A stretch of 9,191 nucleotides of DNA from Bacteroidales bacterium UBA4621 (lineage in GTDB: Bacteria; Bacteroidota; Bacteroidia; Bacteroidales; Paludibacteraceae): the NCBI GenBank assembly GCA_002387325.1, contig DGIN01000069.1, positions 1 to 9,191 of the forward strand. Reading direction: 5' to 3'. Position 1 is the first letter of the stretch, and the number at the start of each line of letters is the position of its first letter. Made by a program: the position numbers and the translations under genes. Shown in pieces: positions 1-7,079 of the stretch. Below the pieces are notes generated by a model. It saw nothing but the letters and a program-made list of their open reading frames with translations. It was not told the DNA's origin and did no database searches.

Positions 1-8
1 CCGAAAGA

Positions 9-38
9 TTGCTTCTTCAATTATTTTCCCTAACTTTG
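9..38 (+). promoter_or_regulatory. Upstream Bacteroides-type promoter candidate (module 1)
   Basis: A TTG (9-11) is separated by 19 bp from TAACTTTG (31-38), matching the Bacteroidetes -33/-7 pattern TTG...TAnnTTTG. The -7 region and its surroundings (19-48) match 127-156 at about 23 of 30 positions, so it appears to be a second copy of the lptD promoter module, 108 bp upstream. If active it would give lptD a leader of about 120 nt. No start codon with a credible gene follows it before lptD. Confidence 0.4.
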
Positions 39-73
39 CACAAAATTGCATTTGTTATTGGACAGTACAGCAA

Positions 74-106
74 GTGCAAACTTAATGTGGTAATTTTAAG
101 CAGCAG
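74..106 (-). promoter_or_regulatory. Possible divergent -7 element
   Basis: On the minus strand, 84 to 77 reads TAAGTTTG and continues GCAC, the same -7 core and downstream bases as the rightward promoters here. The -33 position at 106-104 is only CTG instead of TTG, so the match is partial. It could drive a leftward gene beyond the left edge. Nothing else in the window supports such a gene, so this is a weak call. Confidence 0.2.
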
Positions 107-115
107 GTGCGCAAG

Positions 116-146
116 TTGCAGATGTCAATTATTTTTAGTATCTTTG
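116..146 (+). promoter_or_regulatory. Promoter of lptD (module 2)
   Basis: TTG (116-118), a 20-bp spacer and TATCTTTG (139-146) fit the Bacteroidetes vegetative promoter. Transcription would be expected to start at roughly 150-155, leaving a leader of only about 10-15 nt before the ATG at 164, or about 30-35 nt before the alternative ATG at 185. No other element with both boxes lies closer to the gene. Confidence 0.6.
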
Positions 147-163
147 CACGCTAATTTGCGTAT

Positions 164-3028
164 ATGTGTTCATACGGGAAATATATGGCATTGTGTGTGT
201 GCTTACTCTTGGGAATACGGGGGTATGCGGTTTCCCCTACCCCCTTTATAGCAGACGGGGTTACAGATACTATGCGCATAGAGACAGGCGTAACAGCAGA
301 GGCTGCAGACACTGCAAATACAGACAATATAGGCACTACAGAGGTTACAGGTGTATCGGACACAATAGAGGGCAGTACGCAAAATACGGAACCAGTGCAG
401 AAAAAGAGCAATATCAATGCTCCAGTTGATTATGTGGCGAACGATTCAATAGTGCTGATGGGTAATGGTACTGCATATTTACATGGTGAGTGCGATGTCA
501 AGTATGAACAAATGGAACTGACCGGTGAGTATATCCGTGTACATTTGGACAGCAGTCAGGTATTTGCGCAAGGCGTGTTAGATACGACAGAGGGTGAATG
601 GGTAGGGTGTCCTGTGTTCAAAGACGGCAAAGACAGTTATGAATCAGACCAAATAACATACAATCTGAAGACGCAGAAAGGCTTTATCCGAAAGGTGGTT
701 ACGGAACAGGGCGAAGGCTATGTGATAGCCGACAAGACAAAAAAAATGGAAGGCAACACGATGATGATGGGCGGGGGAATGTACACTACATGCGACCAGC
801 ACGACCACCCTCACTTCTATCTGAAGATGACCAAAGCCAAAGTAGTACCGGGCGAGTATATCGCTACGGGACCTGCGTATATGGTGGTAGGCGATGTGCC
901 TGTGCCATTGGCTATTCCGTTCGGTTTTTTCCCTTTTACGAACCAATATTCAAGCGGTCTGATTATGCCGAACTTCGGTGATGACGGTACGCGCGGACTG
1001 TACCTAAGCGGTATCGGGTACTATTTCGCCATCAACGACTATATGGATTTGCAGGTAACGGGCGACATCTATACACGCGGAACGTGGGCGGTACGCGCAC
1101 AATCCAAATACATAAAAAGGTACAAATTCAACGGCAACATCAGTATCAACTACCGCAATGATGTAACGGGTGAAAAAGACCTGCCGAACTACTCGAAAGC
1201 GACCAATTTCAGCATTCAATGGACTCACTCTCAAGACTCGAAGGCCAATCCATACAGCACTTTTTCGGCGAGTGTGAATTTCTCAACGAGCGGCTACAAC
1301 CGCAGCAATATCAACAGTTACTACAACCCTCAGTTGAACTCGGAGAACACCAAGAGTTCGACCATCAACTATACCCAGCGTTTCCCCGACAGTCCGTGGA
1401 ACCTGAGTTTGAGTGCGGCAGTAACGCAGCGTACAAAAGACTCTACTCTCTCGCTCACGTTGCCCGAACTGAGCGTGAATATGAGCCGCATTTATCCTTT
1501 CAAGCGCAAGAAACCTGTTGGAAAGGAAAAATGGTACGAAAAAATCAGTATGAGTTATTCGGGCAACGGTCGTATTGCGGTAAATAGCATAAAAGAAAAT
1601 CAGTTCCTGCATTCCGATTTTTTGCGCGACTGGCAGACGGGTTTGAAGCATTCGATACCTATCTCGGCTTCATTTATGCTGTTCAAATACCTGAGCGTTA
1701 CGCCAAGTATCAATATGACCGACCGTATGTACTTCCAGCGTATCGACCAGACTTGGGACGAGCAGGAGCAGCAACTGCAACGCGATACGACCAACGGATT
1801 TTACAACGTATTTGATTTCAATGTGGGCATTTCGCTCTCTACCAAACTATATGGTTTCTATACACCGAGCAAAAAACTGTTTCCGAAGAGCAAAGTGGAG
1901 AAATTCCGCCATGTGCTGACTCCTACGCTCAGTTTCAGTTACCACCCCGATTTCGGCAATTCGTTTTGGGGTTATTACGGCAGTTACGACCAACCCGTTT
2001 ACGGTACGGAAACAGATCCAGAGACAGGCAAAAAGATACAGAAAACAGACGATGCGGGCAACCCGCTGGTGGTACATCAGACCTATTCGCGTTTCAGCAA
2101 TGGGATTTACGGTAATGCCAGTCAAGGGGCTGCAGCCGCATTAAGTTTCAGTCTCGGCAACAATCTTGAAATGAAGATTGTCAACAAAGAGGATACTACG
2201 GGCAAGAATCCGTTCAAGGTGGTGAGTCTGATTGACAATTTCAGTATTTCGGGCGGATATAATTTCATTGCAGACTCGATGAACTGGAGCAATTTTGCAG
2301 TAAACCTACGTATTAAAATACCGAAAGTGAATTACACGATTAACCTCAGCGGTCAGTTCGATCCATATATGTACGAACTTAATGCACTCGGCACGCCCGT
2401 ACGCACGAACAAGCAGTATTGGAGCAACGGACGCTTTCCGCATTTTTTGGGTACAAGCACAAGTTTGAGTTACACTTTCAACAACCAGACGTTCCGCCAA
2501 TGGTTTGACAAGGATAAAAAGAAAAAAGACAGCCGGAGCAATGGCCAAAATATGGATGACATCACCGTAGGCGATGACGGTTTGGCTACCAACGGCAAAC
2601 TGAATACCGACAAGAAAGGCAACAGCAAACAGGAAGTGGACGACGGGTATGTAAAGACCGATATTCCGTGGAGTCTGTCAGTCAGTTACTCGGTGCGATA
2701 CGGTGCAGGCAGCGAGTTCGACTACGACAAAATGTACTACAAGATGATCTTTACCCACAATCTCTCTTTCTCGGGCAGTTTGGGTTTAGGACAGGGGTGG
2801 AAAGTGAGTGCCAGTACAAGTTACGATTTCCGTGCCAAGAAGTTTGCGAGTGCTAATTTCAACGTGAGCCGCGACCTGCACTGCTGGAATATGACAGCCA
2901 GTTTCGTGCCGTTCGGACCGTATAAAAGTTACACGTTTCACATCGGAGTGAATGCCTCAATGCTGGCAGACCTGAAATATGACAAATCCAGTACCCAAAG
3001 CACGAATGCACGGGTAAACTGGTGGTAG
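164..3028 (+). CDS. lptD: LPS-assembly outer membrane protein LptD (OstA-like)
   Basis: LptD is the outer-membrane barrel that receives lipopolysaccharide from the periplasmic Lpt bridge and inserts it into the outer leaflet. The 954-residue product starts with a signal-peptide-like segment (one Lys, then a hydrophobic MALCVCLLLG core, probable cleavage after GYA near residue 22). An acidic Thr-rich linker follows to about residue 85. An OstA-like beta-taco domain spans about 86-250, with a conserved-looking CDQHDHPHF motif at 210-218. PFGFFPF (252-258) and YSSGLIMPNFG mark the entry to a long aromatic-rich beta-barrel that ends in Asn-Trp-Trp. A 45-residue charged, Lys/Asp-rich insert at about 782-828 is probably a surface or turn loop. 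ATG 164 is preferred because it supplies a basic n-region. ATG 185 (residue 8), with a GGGA-like site just upstream, is the alternative. The family call is from recognised sequence, not a search. Confidence 0.9.
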   Translation: MCSYGKYMALCVCLLLGIRGYAVSPTPFIADGVTDTMRIETGVTAEAADTANTDNIGTTEVTGVSDTIEGSTQNTEPVQKKSNINAPVDYVANDSIVLMGNGTAYLHGECDVKYEQMELTGEYIRVHLDSSQVFAQGVLDTTEGEWVGCPVFKDGKDSYESDQITYNLKTQKGFIRKVVTEQGEGYVIADKTKKMEGNTMMMGGGMYTTCDQHDHPHFYLKMTKAKVVPGEYIATGPAYMVVGDVPVPLAIPFGFFPFTNQYSSGLIMPNFGDDGTRGLYLSGIGYYFAINDYMDLQVTGDIYTRGTWAVRAQSKYIKRYKFNGNISINYRNDVTGEKDLPNYSKATNFSIQWTHSQDSKANPYSTFSASVNFSTSGYNRSNINSYYNPQLNSENTKSSTINYTQRFPDSPWNLSLSAAVTQRTKDSTLSLTLPELSVNMSRIYPFKRKKPVGKEKWYEKISMSYSGNGRIAVNSIKENQFLHSDFLRDWQTGLKHSIPISASFMLFKYLSVTPSINMTDRMYFQRIDQTWDEQEQQLQRDTTNGFYNVFDFNVGISLSTKLYGFYTPSKKLFPKSKVEKFRHVLTPTLSFSYHPDFGNSFWGYYGSYDQPVYGTETDPETGKKIQKTDDAGNPLVVHQTYSRFSNGIYGNASQGAAAALSFSLGNNLEMKIVNKEDTTGKNPFKVVSLIDNFSISGGYNFIADSMNWSNFAVNLRIKIPKVNYTINLSGQFDPYMYELNALGTPVRTNKQYWSNGRFPHFLGTSTSLSYTFNNQTFRQWFDKDKKKKDSRSNGQNMDDITVGDDGLATNGKLNTDKKGNSKQEVDDGYVKTDIPWSLSVSYSVRYGAGSEFDYDKMYYKMIFTHNLSFSGSLGLGQGWKVSASTSYDFRAKKFASANFNVSRDLHCWNMTASFVPFGPYKSYTFHIGVNASMLADLKYDKSSTQSTNARVNWW

Positions 3029-3046
3029 ACAGTTCCAAAGACATTG

Positions 3047-3150
3047 CACCTCCAACCTCCCCAACCCCTCCAAAGGAGGGGCTTGCAGAACGGGGAAACG
3101 TGAAGCCAACAACGCAGAGCCACTAACGTTCGCAAAGCGAACCAATAACA
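3047..3150 (+). repeat. Intergenic REP-like element, copy 1
   Basis: The lptD-slyD spacer holds a perfect hairpin, CCCCTCC (3065-3071), AAA, GGAGGGG (3075-3081), followed by GCTTGCAGAACGG. Three degenerate AACG modules come next: AACGTGAAGCCAAC, AACGCAGAGCCACT, and a longer one containing the hairpin GTTCGC (3128-3133), AAA, GCGAAC (3137-3142). The same order of parts recurs upstream of der. There is no U-tract after the first hairpin, so it is not a classic intrinsic terminator. C-rich/G-rich hairpins of this kind are common as dispersed repeats in Bacteroidetes genomes (recalled, not checked here). Confidence 0.75.
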
Positions 3151-3162
3151 CGAAGTAAAAAT

Positions 3163-3735
3163 ATGAAAATTGAAAATCAGAAAGTAGTAAAAGCCATCTA
3201 TGAGATGTATATTGATGGCGAAGACGGTAAGGAAGAGATGATTGAGAAAGCCACTATCAAGACCCCGTTGGTGTACTGCCAAGGCGAGGGAATGATGTTG
3301 CCGAAGTTCGAAGAAGCCCTTGCTGGGTTGGAATCCGGCGACAAGTTCGATTTTCGTCTTACCCCGCAAGATGCCTATGGCGAATATGACGAGGCAGGAT
3401 TGATGGAACTAGACAAGCACCTCTTCTACAACGCCGACGGTGAGTTCGACTCCGACCGTGTCTATACAGGCAATATCATCCCGATGAAAACCACAGACGG
3501 GCAGATTGTAAATGCACAGGTAGCGAAGGTGTCGCCGCTCAAAGTTACGATAGACCTCAACCACCCGTTAGCAGGTGAGAACCTGCATTTTGTCGGCGAG
3601 ATAGTGGAGGTACGCGATGCCGATCCTGCCGAATTGGAGGCTATCCGTCATCACGGATGCGGCGGTTGCGGCAGTAACTGCGGGGACGGTTGCAACAAAT
3701 GCGGCAACCACAGTTGCAGCGAATGCGGAGAGTAA
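3163..3735 (+). CDS. slyD: SlyD-like FKBP-type peptidyl-prolyl cis-trans isomerase
   Basis: This 190-residue protein should catalyse proline cis-trans isomerisation and act as a folding chaperone in the cytoplasm; no signal peptide is visible. The FKBP fold is split as in SlyD: residues 1-70 (with GEGMMLPKFEEALAGLESGD near 41-60 and AYGEYD at 71-76), an insert-in-flap chaperone domain at about 77-122, and the return strand with the diagnostic DLNHPLAGENLHF at 131-143. The C-terminal 28 residues (163-190) contain seven Cys and three His, the metal-binding tail that in E. coli SlyD binds nickel. Metal identity here is inferred. No strong Shine-Dalgarno is visible; AAGTAAAAAT precedes the ATG, as is usual for this phylum. 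It lies 134 bp after lptD with no promoter seen between, so co-transcription is plausible. Confidence 0.92.
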   Translation: MKIENQKVVKAIYEMYIDGEDGKEEMIEKATIKTPLVYCQGEGMMLPKFEEALAGLESGDKFDFRLTPQDAYGEYDEAGLMELDKHLFYNADGEFDSDRVYTGNIIPMKTTDGQIVNAQVAKVSPLKVTIDLNHPLAGENLHFVGEIVEVRDADPAELEAIRHHGCGGCGSNCGDGCNKCGNHSCSECGE

Positions 3736-3739
3736 ATGA

Positions 3740-3880
3740 CCTCCCCCCTCCCAAAAAAAGGAGGGGCTTACAAAAACGGTAACGCGTAGCCAATAACACA
3801 ACGCCATTAACGCGAAGCCAACAACGTTCGCGTAAGCGAACCAATCATATAATCATTAACGCTCGCGCAAGCGGGCCACA
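3740..3880 (+). repeat. Intergenic REP-like element, copy 2 (extended)
   Basis: Ten bases past the slyD stop lies CCCCTCC (3745-3751), an 8-nt A-rich loop and GGAGGGG (3760-3766), then GCTTACAAAAACGG, parallel to copy 1. It continues with AACG modules: AACGCGTAGCCAAT, AACGCGAAGCCAAC, then two hairpin-bearing modules, GTTCGC (3826-3831)/GCGAAC (3836-3841) and GCTCGC (3861-3866)/GCGGGC (3871-3876, with one T-G wobble). The last hairpin ends 18 bases before the der ATG. The copy is longer than copy 1 by about one hairpin module plus an AT-rich stretch. Confidence 0.75.
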
Positions 3881-3894
3881 AACATAAAGTAATT

Positions 3895-5208
3895 ATGGCA
3901 AATATCTTAGCCATCGTAGGTCGTCCTAATGTTGGGAAATCGACCTTATTCAACCGCCTGACGGGAACAAGGCGGGCAATAGTGATGAACACCGCAGGTA
4001 CGACACGCGACCGCCAATACGGCAAAGCCGAGTGGTGCGGCAAGGAGTTTTCTGTAATTGATACCGGAGGTTGGGTAGTCAACTCTGATGACACTTTTGA
4101 GAGCGAAATCAACCGTCAAGTGGATTTAGCCATTCGCGAAGCGGATGTGGTACTCCTTGTAGTGGATGTGAATGAAGGCGTTACCCAGTTCGATATGGAG
4201 GTAGCCCACCTGCTCCGCCAAGCAGGGAAGCCGACCGTACTCGGAGTGAACAAAGTGGATACCTTTGAGATGCAATACGGTGCACCGGAATTTTACAAAT
4301 TAGGTCTCGGAGAGCCGTTTATTCTCAGTGCGGAGAACGGTCTCGGTACGGGAGACTTGTTAGACGAGATATGCTCCCGCTTCAAGAAAGACGACACTGT
4401 GGAGGAGATAGAAGATCTGCCGCGTTTCGCTATTGTCGGGCGACCGAATGCGGGCAAATCCAGTATATTGAATGCGTTTATCGGCGAGGAGAGGACCATC
4501 GTAACCGATATACCGGGTACAACGCGCGACAGTATCTATACCCGCTACAACAAGTTCGGCAAGGATTTTTACCTTGTGGACACTGCGGGTATCCGCAAAA
4601 AGGCGAAAGTGAACGAAGACCTTGAGTATTACTCGGTGGTGCGTTCTATTCGTGCTATAGAAAACTCCGATGTCTGTATCTTGATGATAGACGCCACCCG
4701 CGGCATTGAGGCACAGGATTTGAATATCTATTCCATTATTCAAAAGAACAAAAAAGGGTTGGTGGTTTGTATCAACAAATGGGATTTGGTAGAGAGCAAG
4801 ACCAATGCGGACATCAAGGCTTATGAGGCGGCTATCCGCGACCGTATTGCACCGTTTACGGATTTCCCCATCATCTTCACTTCCGCACTCACCAAGCAGC
4901 GTATCTTCAAGGTGATGGAGACGGCACTGCACGTCTATGAGAACAAGAACAAGAAGATACCGACGGCGCAGCTGAACGATAAGTTTCTACCGCTCATTGA
5001 GAACTACCCGCCCCCTGCCACCAAGGGCAAGTACATCAAAATCAAATACTGCACACAGTTGCCAAACACACAAGTGCCTACGTTTATTTTCTTTGCCAAC
5101 CTGCCACAGTATGTGAAAGAGCCGTACCGTCGTTTCCTTGAGAACAAACTCCGTGAATGGTGGGATTTCAACGGCACCCCCGTCCAGATATTCATTCGCG
5201 CAAAATAA
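3895..5208 (+). CDS. der: Ribosome-assembly GTPase Der (EngA)
   Basis: Der is an essential double-GTPase that binds the 50S subunit precursor and is needed for large-subunit maturation. Both G domains are complete in the 437-residue product. G domain 1 has GRPNVGKST at 9-17, GTTRD at 35-39, DTGG at 56-59 and NKVD at 119-122. G domain 2 has GRPNAGKSS at 182-190, GTTRD at 208-212, DTAG at 229-232 and NKWD at 294-297. The C-terminal KH-like domain runs from about 350 to the end (PPPATKGKYIKIKYCTQ, then NLPQYVKEPYRRFLEN and VQIFIRAK). Length is normal for the family. It sits 159 bp after slyD across a repeat-filled spacer with no obvious promoter, and is followed at once by U-tracts. The usual partner era is not adjacent in this window. 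Confidence 0.97.
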   Translation: MANILAIVGRPNVGKSTLFNRLTGTRRAIVMNTAGTTRDRQYGKAEWCGKEFSVIDTGGWVVNSDDTFESEINRQVDLAIREADVVLLVVDVNEGVTQFDMEVAHLLRQAGKPTVLGVNKVDTFEMQYGAPEFYKLGLGEPFILSAENGLGTGDLLDEICSRFKKDDTVEEIEDLPRFAIVGRPNAGKSSILNAFIGEERTIVTDIPGTTRDSIYTRYNKFGKDFYLVDTAGIRKKAKVNEDLEYYSVVRSIRAIENSDVCILMIDATRGIEAQDLNIYSIIQKNKKGLVVCINKWDLVESKTNADIKAYEAAIRDRIAPFTDFPIIFTSALTKQRIFKVMETALHVYENKNKKIPTAQLNDKFLPLIENYPPPATKGKYIKIKYCTQLPNTQVPTFIFFANLPQYVKEPYRRFLENKLREWWDFNGTPVQIFIRAK

Positions 5209-5231
5209 GAATACTTTTTTTCCGCAAATCT

Positions 5232-5260
5232 AAAGTTTACCGGACAGTAATACTTTTTTT
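5232..5260 (+). terminator. Probable intrinsic terminator of der
   Basis: The stem pairs AAAGTTTAC (5232-5240) with GTAATACTTT (5247-5256) using one bulged T, around a 6-nt loop CGGACA, and runs into a T-tract ending at 5260. It starts 23 nt after the der stop codon. The stem is AT-rich but the U-tract is long. A first T-tract directly after the stop (5215-5221), preceded by a very weak stem, may contribute. Confidence 0.5.
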
Positions 5261-5262
5261 CC

Positions 5263-5311
5263 TATACCGCAAAAGACAGCCCGACAAATACAGGCAGTCT
5301 TTTGCGGTGTA
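5263..5311. repeat. Strong inverted repeat between convergent genes
   Basis: ACCGCAAAAGAC (5266-5277) is exactly complementary to GTCTTTTGCGGT (5297-5308). Three more outer positions pair, one of them as a wobble, and GCC/GGC pair inside the loop. The hairpin lies 20 nt beyond the transporter stop codon. No U-tract follows it on either strand, so it is more likely a 3'-end stabilising hairpin or a Rho/RNase stop than a classic intrinsic terminator. Confidence 0.6.
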
Positions 5312-5331
5312 TACGCCCCGTTGACCGCTGG

Positions 5332-7005
5332 CTAACCGCAGAAGAATATAATAAGCAGTTGACCTGCCATCACGCGGAGGAAAGTGGTGAACGGATAGAC
5401 GGTAGCATAGCAAACGGAGGCTTGGTCGTTGCTCGAAGAGAGACTCTCTGCATACGCCAGAGCGGGAGCCGCAGTCATAGCACCGGCCAGCAGACCTATG
5501 ACTTTGAAATAATTGAGATGCATAGCCTTGTACGCCACAATACCAATGACAAGCAACGGTATCATTGTGATGATAAATCCATAGAATATCCACATATAGC
5601 CCCCTGCCAGAATCGTATCTACGAAATGTTCGCCCGCTTCCAAACCGAGTGCCGCCAAGAATAGTGTCAGACCGACCTGCCGAAGCATCATATTTGCAGA
5701 AGTAGTGGCAAAAGTAACCATATTGTAATAAGGACCGAACCGCCCGATGAGAAGTGCGACAATAAGCGACCCGCCCGCCAGCCCGAGACGGAATGTCTGG
5801 TTCAAACCGGGAATAGGGATTGGCAGAATACCAAGCAGAACTCCCATCGTGATGCCCAAAAAAACAGGCAGGAGATTTGGCAAATCAAGGCGTTTCAATT
5901 CATTGCCGAATGTTTCTGCCACACGTTGCACATCGGCTTTGTCCCCCACCACAATTAGACGGTCGCCCAGTTGTAGCATCAGTTCCGGAGTAGCAAGCAG
6001 GTCAATGCCCGCACGGTTGACACGCGTGATGGTAGCATGGTACTGCGAACGGAGGTGAAAAGATTCGATACGCTTGCCATTGCACTCGGAACGCGTAACG
6101 GCGATGCGGCGGGAGATAAGATGGTCGGAATTTTCCTTGCTGGAGAAACTGTAATTTTTGACAGGACCCAATAGGCGGAGTGAATCTATGTGCTGCTTGT
6201 CGGTAAGTACACGAATGATGTCCCCATTGCCGAATGTGGTTTGGTCGCTGACCAATTCGTCTGTGCCATTCGGTCGGATGACACGGCTAACCACCATCTT
6301 GATAGGGCATATATGCTGCAGTTGGCTGACATTCAGCGTATCGATTTGCGGGTTTTGAAGGGTTATATCCACACAAACAGGCTTTTCATCCTCCTCTTTG
6401 TTGTCGTTTTCTTCTTGCAGGCGGTTTTCCTCTTGCGGCAATTTGACCCGCAAACATAGACGGATAATTTCAAAAGCCAATATCGTACCGACGATACTGA
6501 GCGGGTATGCCACGGCATATCCCGTTGCTACATTTGGCGATACATATCCCAGTATATCGCTGCACGCCTGCTGCACAGCCGCCAAAGCAGGCGTACTCGC
6601 CACTGCTCCCGACAGGACACCGTCAAGGGTATCCATCCCCAGATCTGTTGAATAGTACAGAGCAATGGTACAAAGACAGCCCAACAATACAAAAGCGGTG
6701 GCTAACAAGTTGAGTTTCAGGGCGCCTCGCTTGAACGGCGAGAAAGATGGTCCGACTTGCAGACCGATGGAATAAACGAAAAGAATAAGTCCGAAATCGT
6801 TGGCGAAATGTGCCACATCGGGTTTGATATGAATACCTATAGCAGACACCGCAATACCGACAAAAAGCACCCACGTAACGCCTAATGAGAAATGCCCGAC
6901 ACGGGCGTGTTCACCAAGCCACAAACCAAGTGTTATCACCAAGGTCAGCACCAATATCGATTGGGTGATTGTCGGCGTTAAAAACAGTTGTTCTATTGCG
7001 TGCAT
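5332..7005 (-). CDS. AspT/YidE-family membrane transporter with two RCK_C domains
   Basis: The 557-residue protein has the layout of the aspartate:alanine exchanger (AAEx) family. The N-terminal membrane half (about 1-185, five or six hydrophobic segments) carries GAVASTPALAAVQ at 133-145. An acidic hydrophilic linker (190-208, Glu/Asp-rich) is followed by two RCK_C (TrkA_C) cytosolic domains at about 210-283 and 295-370; the second shows GDRLIVVGDKADVQ. The C-terminal membrane half (about 378-557) carries the matching GAMTAAPALAYA at 508-519. The repeated small-residue/Pro-Ala-Leu motif in both halves is typical of the family. AspT exchanges aspartate for alanine in Tetragenococcus, but most homologues such as E. 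coli YidE have no proven substrate, so none is assigned. It follows cinA by 73 nt and is probably co-transcribed. Confidence 0.88.
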   Translation of the reverse strand: MHAIEQLFLTPTITQSILVLTLVITLGLWLGEHARVGHFSLGVTWVLFVGIAVSAIGIHIKPDVAHFANDFGLILFVYSIGLQVGPSFSPFKRGALKLNLLATAFVLLGCLCTIALYYSTDLGMDTLDGVLSGAVASTPALAAVQQACSDILGYVSPNVATGYAVAYPLSIVGTILAFEIIRLCLRVKLPQEENRLQEENDNKEEDEKPVCVDITLQNPQIDTLNVSQLQHICPIKMVVSRVIRPNGTDELVSDQTTFGNGDIIRVLTDKQHIDSLRLLGPVKNYSFSSKENSDHLISRRIAVTRSECNGKRIESFHLRSQYHATITRVNRAGIDLLATPELMLQLGDRLIVVGDKADVQRVAETFGNELKRLDLPNLLPVFLGITMGVLLGILPIPIPGLNQTFRLGLAGGSLIVALLIGRFGPYYNMVTFATTSANMMLRQVGLTLFLAALGLEAGEHFVDTILAGGYMWIFYGFIITMIPLLVIGIVAYKAMHLNYFKVIGLLAGAMTAAPALAYAESLSSSNDQASVCYATVYPFTTFLRVMAGQLLIIFFCG

Positions 7006-7032
7006 ATTTGATATGAAATGTCAAAGCCATTA

Positions 7033-7079
7033 AGAAACTATGTAAATTCAGACCCTCATTACGATGAGTCATAGTTTCT
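7033..7079 (-). promoter_or_regulatory. Intercistronic inverted repeat between cinA and the transporter
   Basis: AGAAACTATG (7033-7042) and CATAGTTTCT (7070-7079) are perfect inverted copies. The inner sequence adds a second small stem, CTCAT (7055-7059)/ATGAG (7064-7068), around a TACG loop. In the leftward transcript the structure starts on the cinA stop codon and ends 27 nt before the transporter ATG. No U-tract follows, so read-through with RNA-level control or processing is more likely than termination. No complete promoter was found inside it. Confidence 0.5.

Noticed and set aside
9..251. 80-codon rightward frame at the left edge
   Set aside because: It overlaps both promoter modules and the lptD signal peptide in another frame, and its product resembles no known family.
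166..429. Arg/Tyr/His-rich repetitive frame inside lptD (+)
   Set aside because: Its RGYR-like periodicity comes from repeated ACAGA-type bases coding the Thr/Asp-rich LptD linker; it is a frame shadow.
3065..3081. CCCCTCC/GGAGGGG hairpin as terminator of lptD
   Set aside because: No U-tract follows, and the same hairpin recurs with shared flanks after slyD, which points to a dispersed repeat.
3029..3894. CRISPR-like array in the AACG modules
   Set aside because: Units are degenerate, 14-24 bp, nearly contiguous and without unique spacers of uniform length; no cas genes are present.
5302..5664. 120-codon rightward frame over the transporter 3' end
   Set aside because: It lies antisense to a well-supported transporter gene and starts inside a hairpin; no family resemblance.
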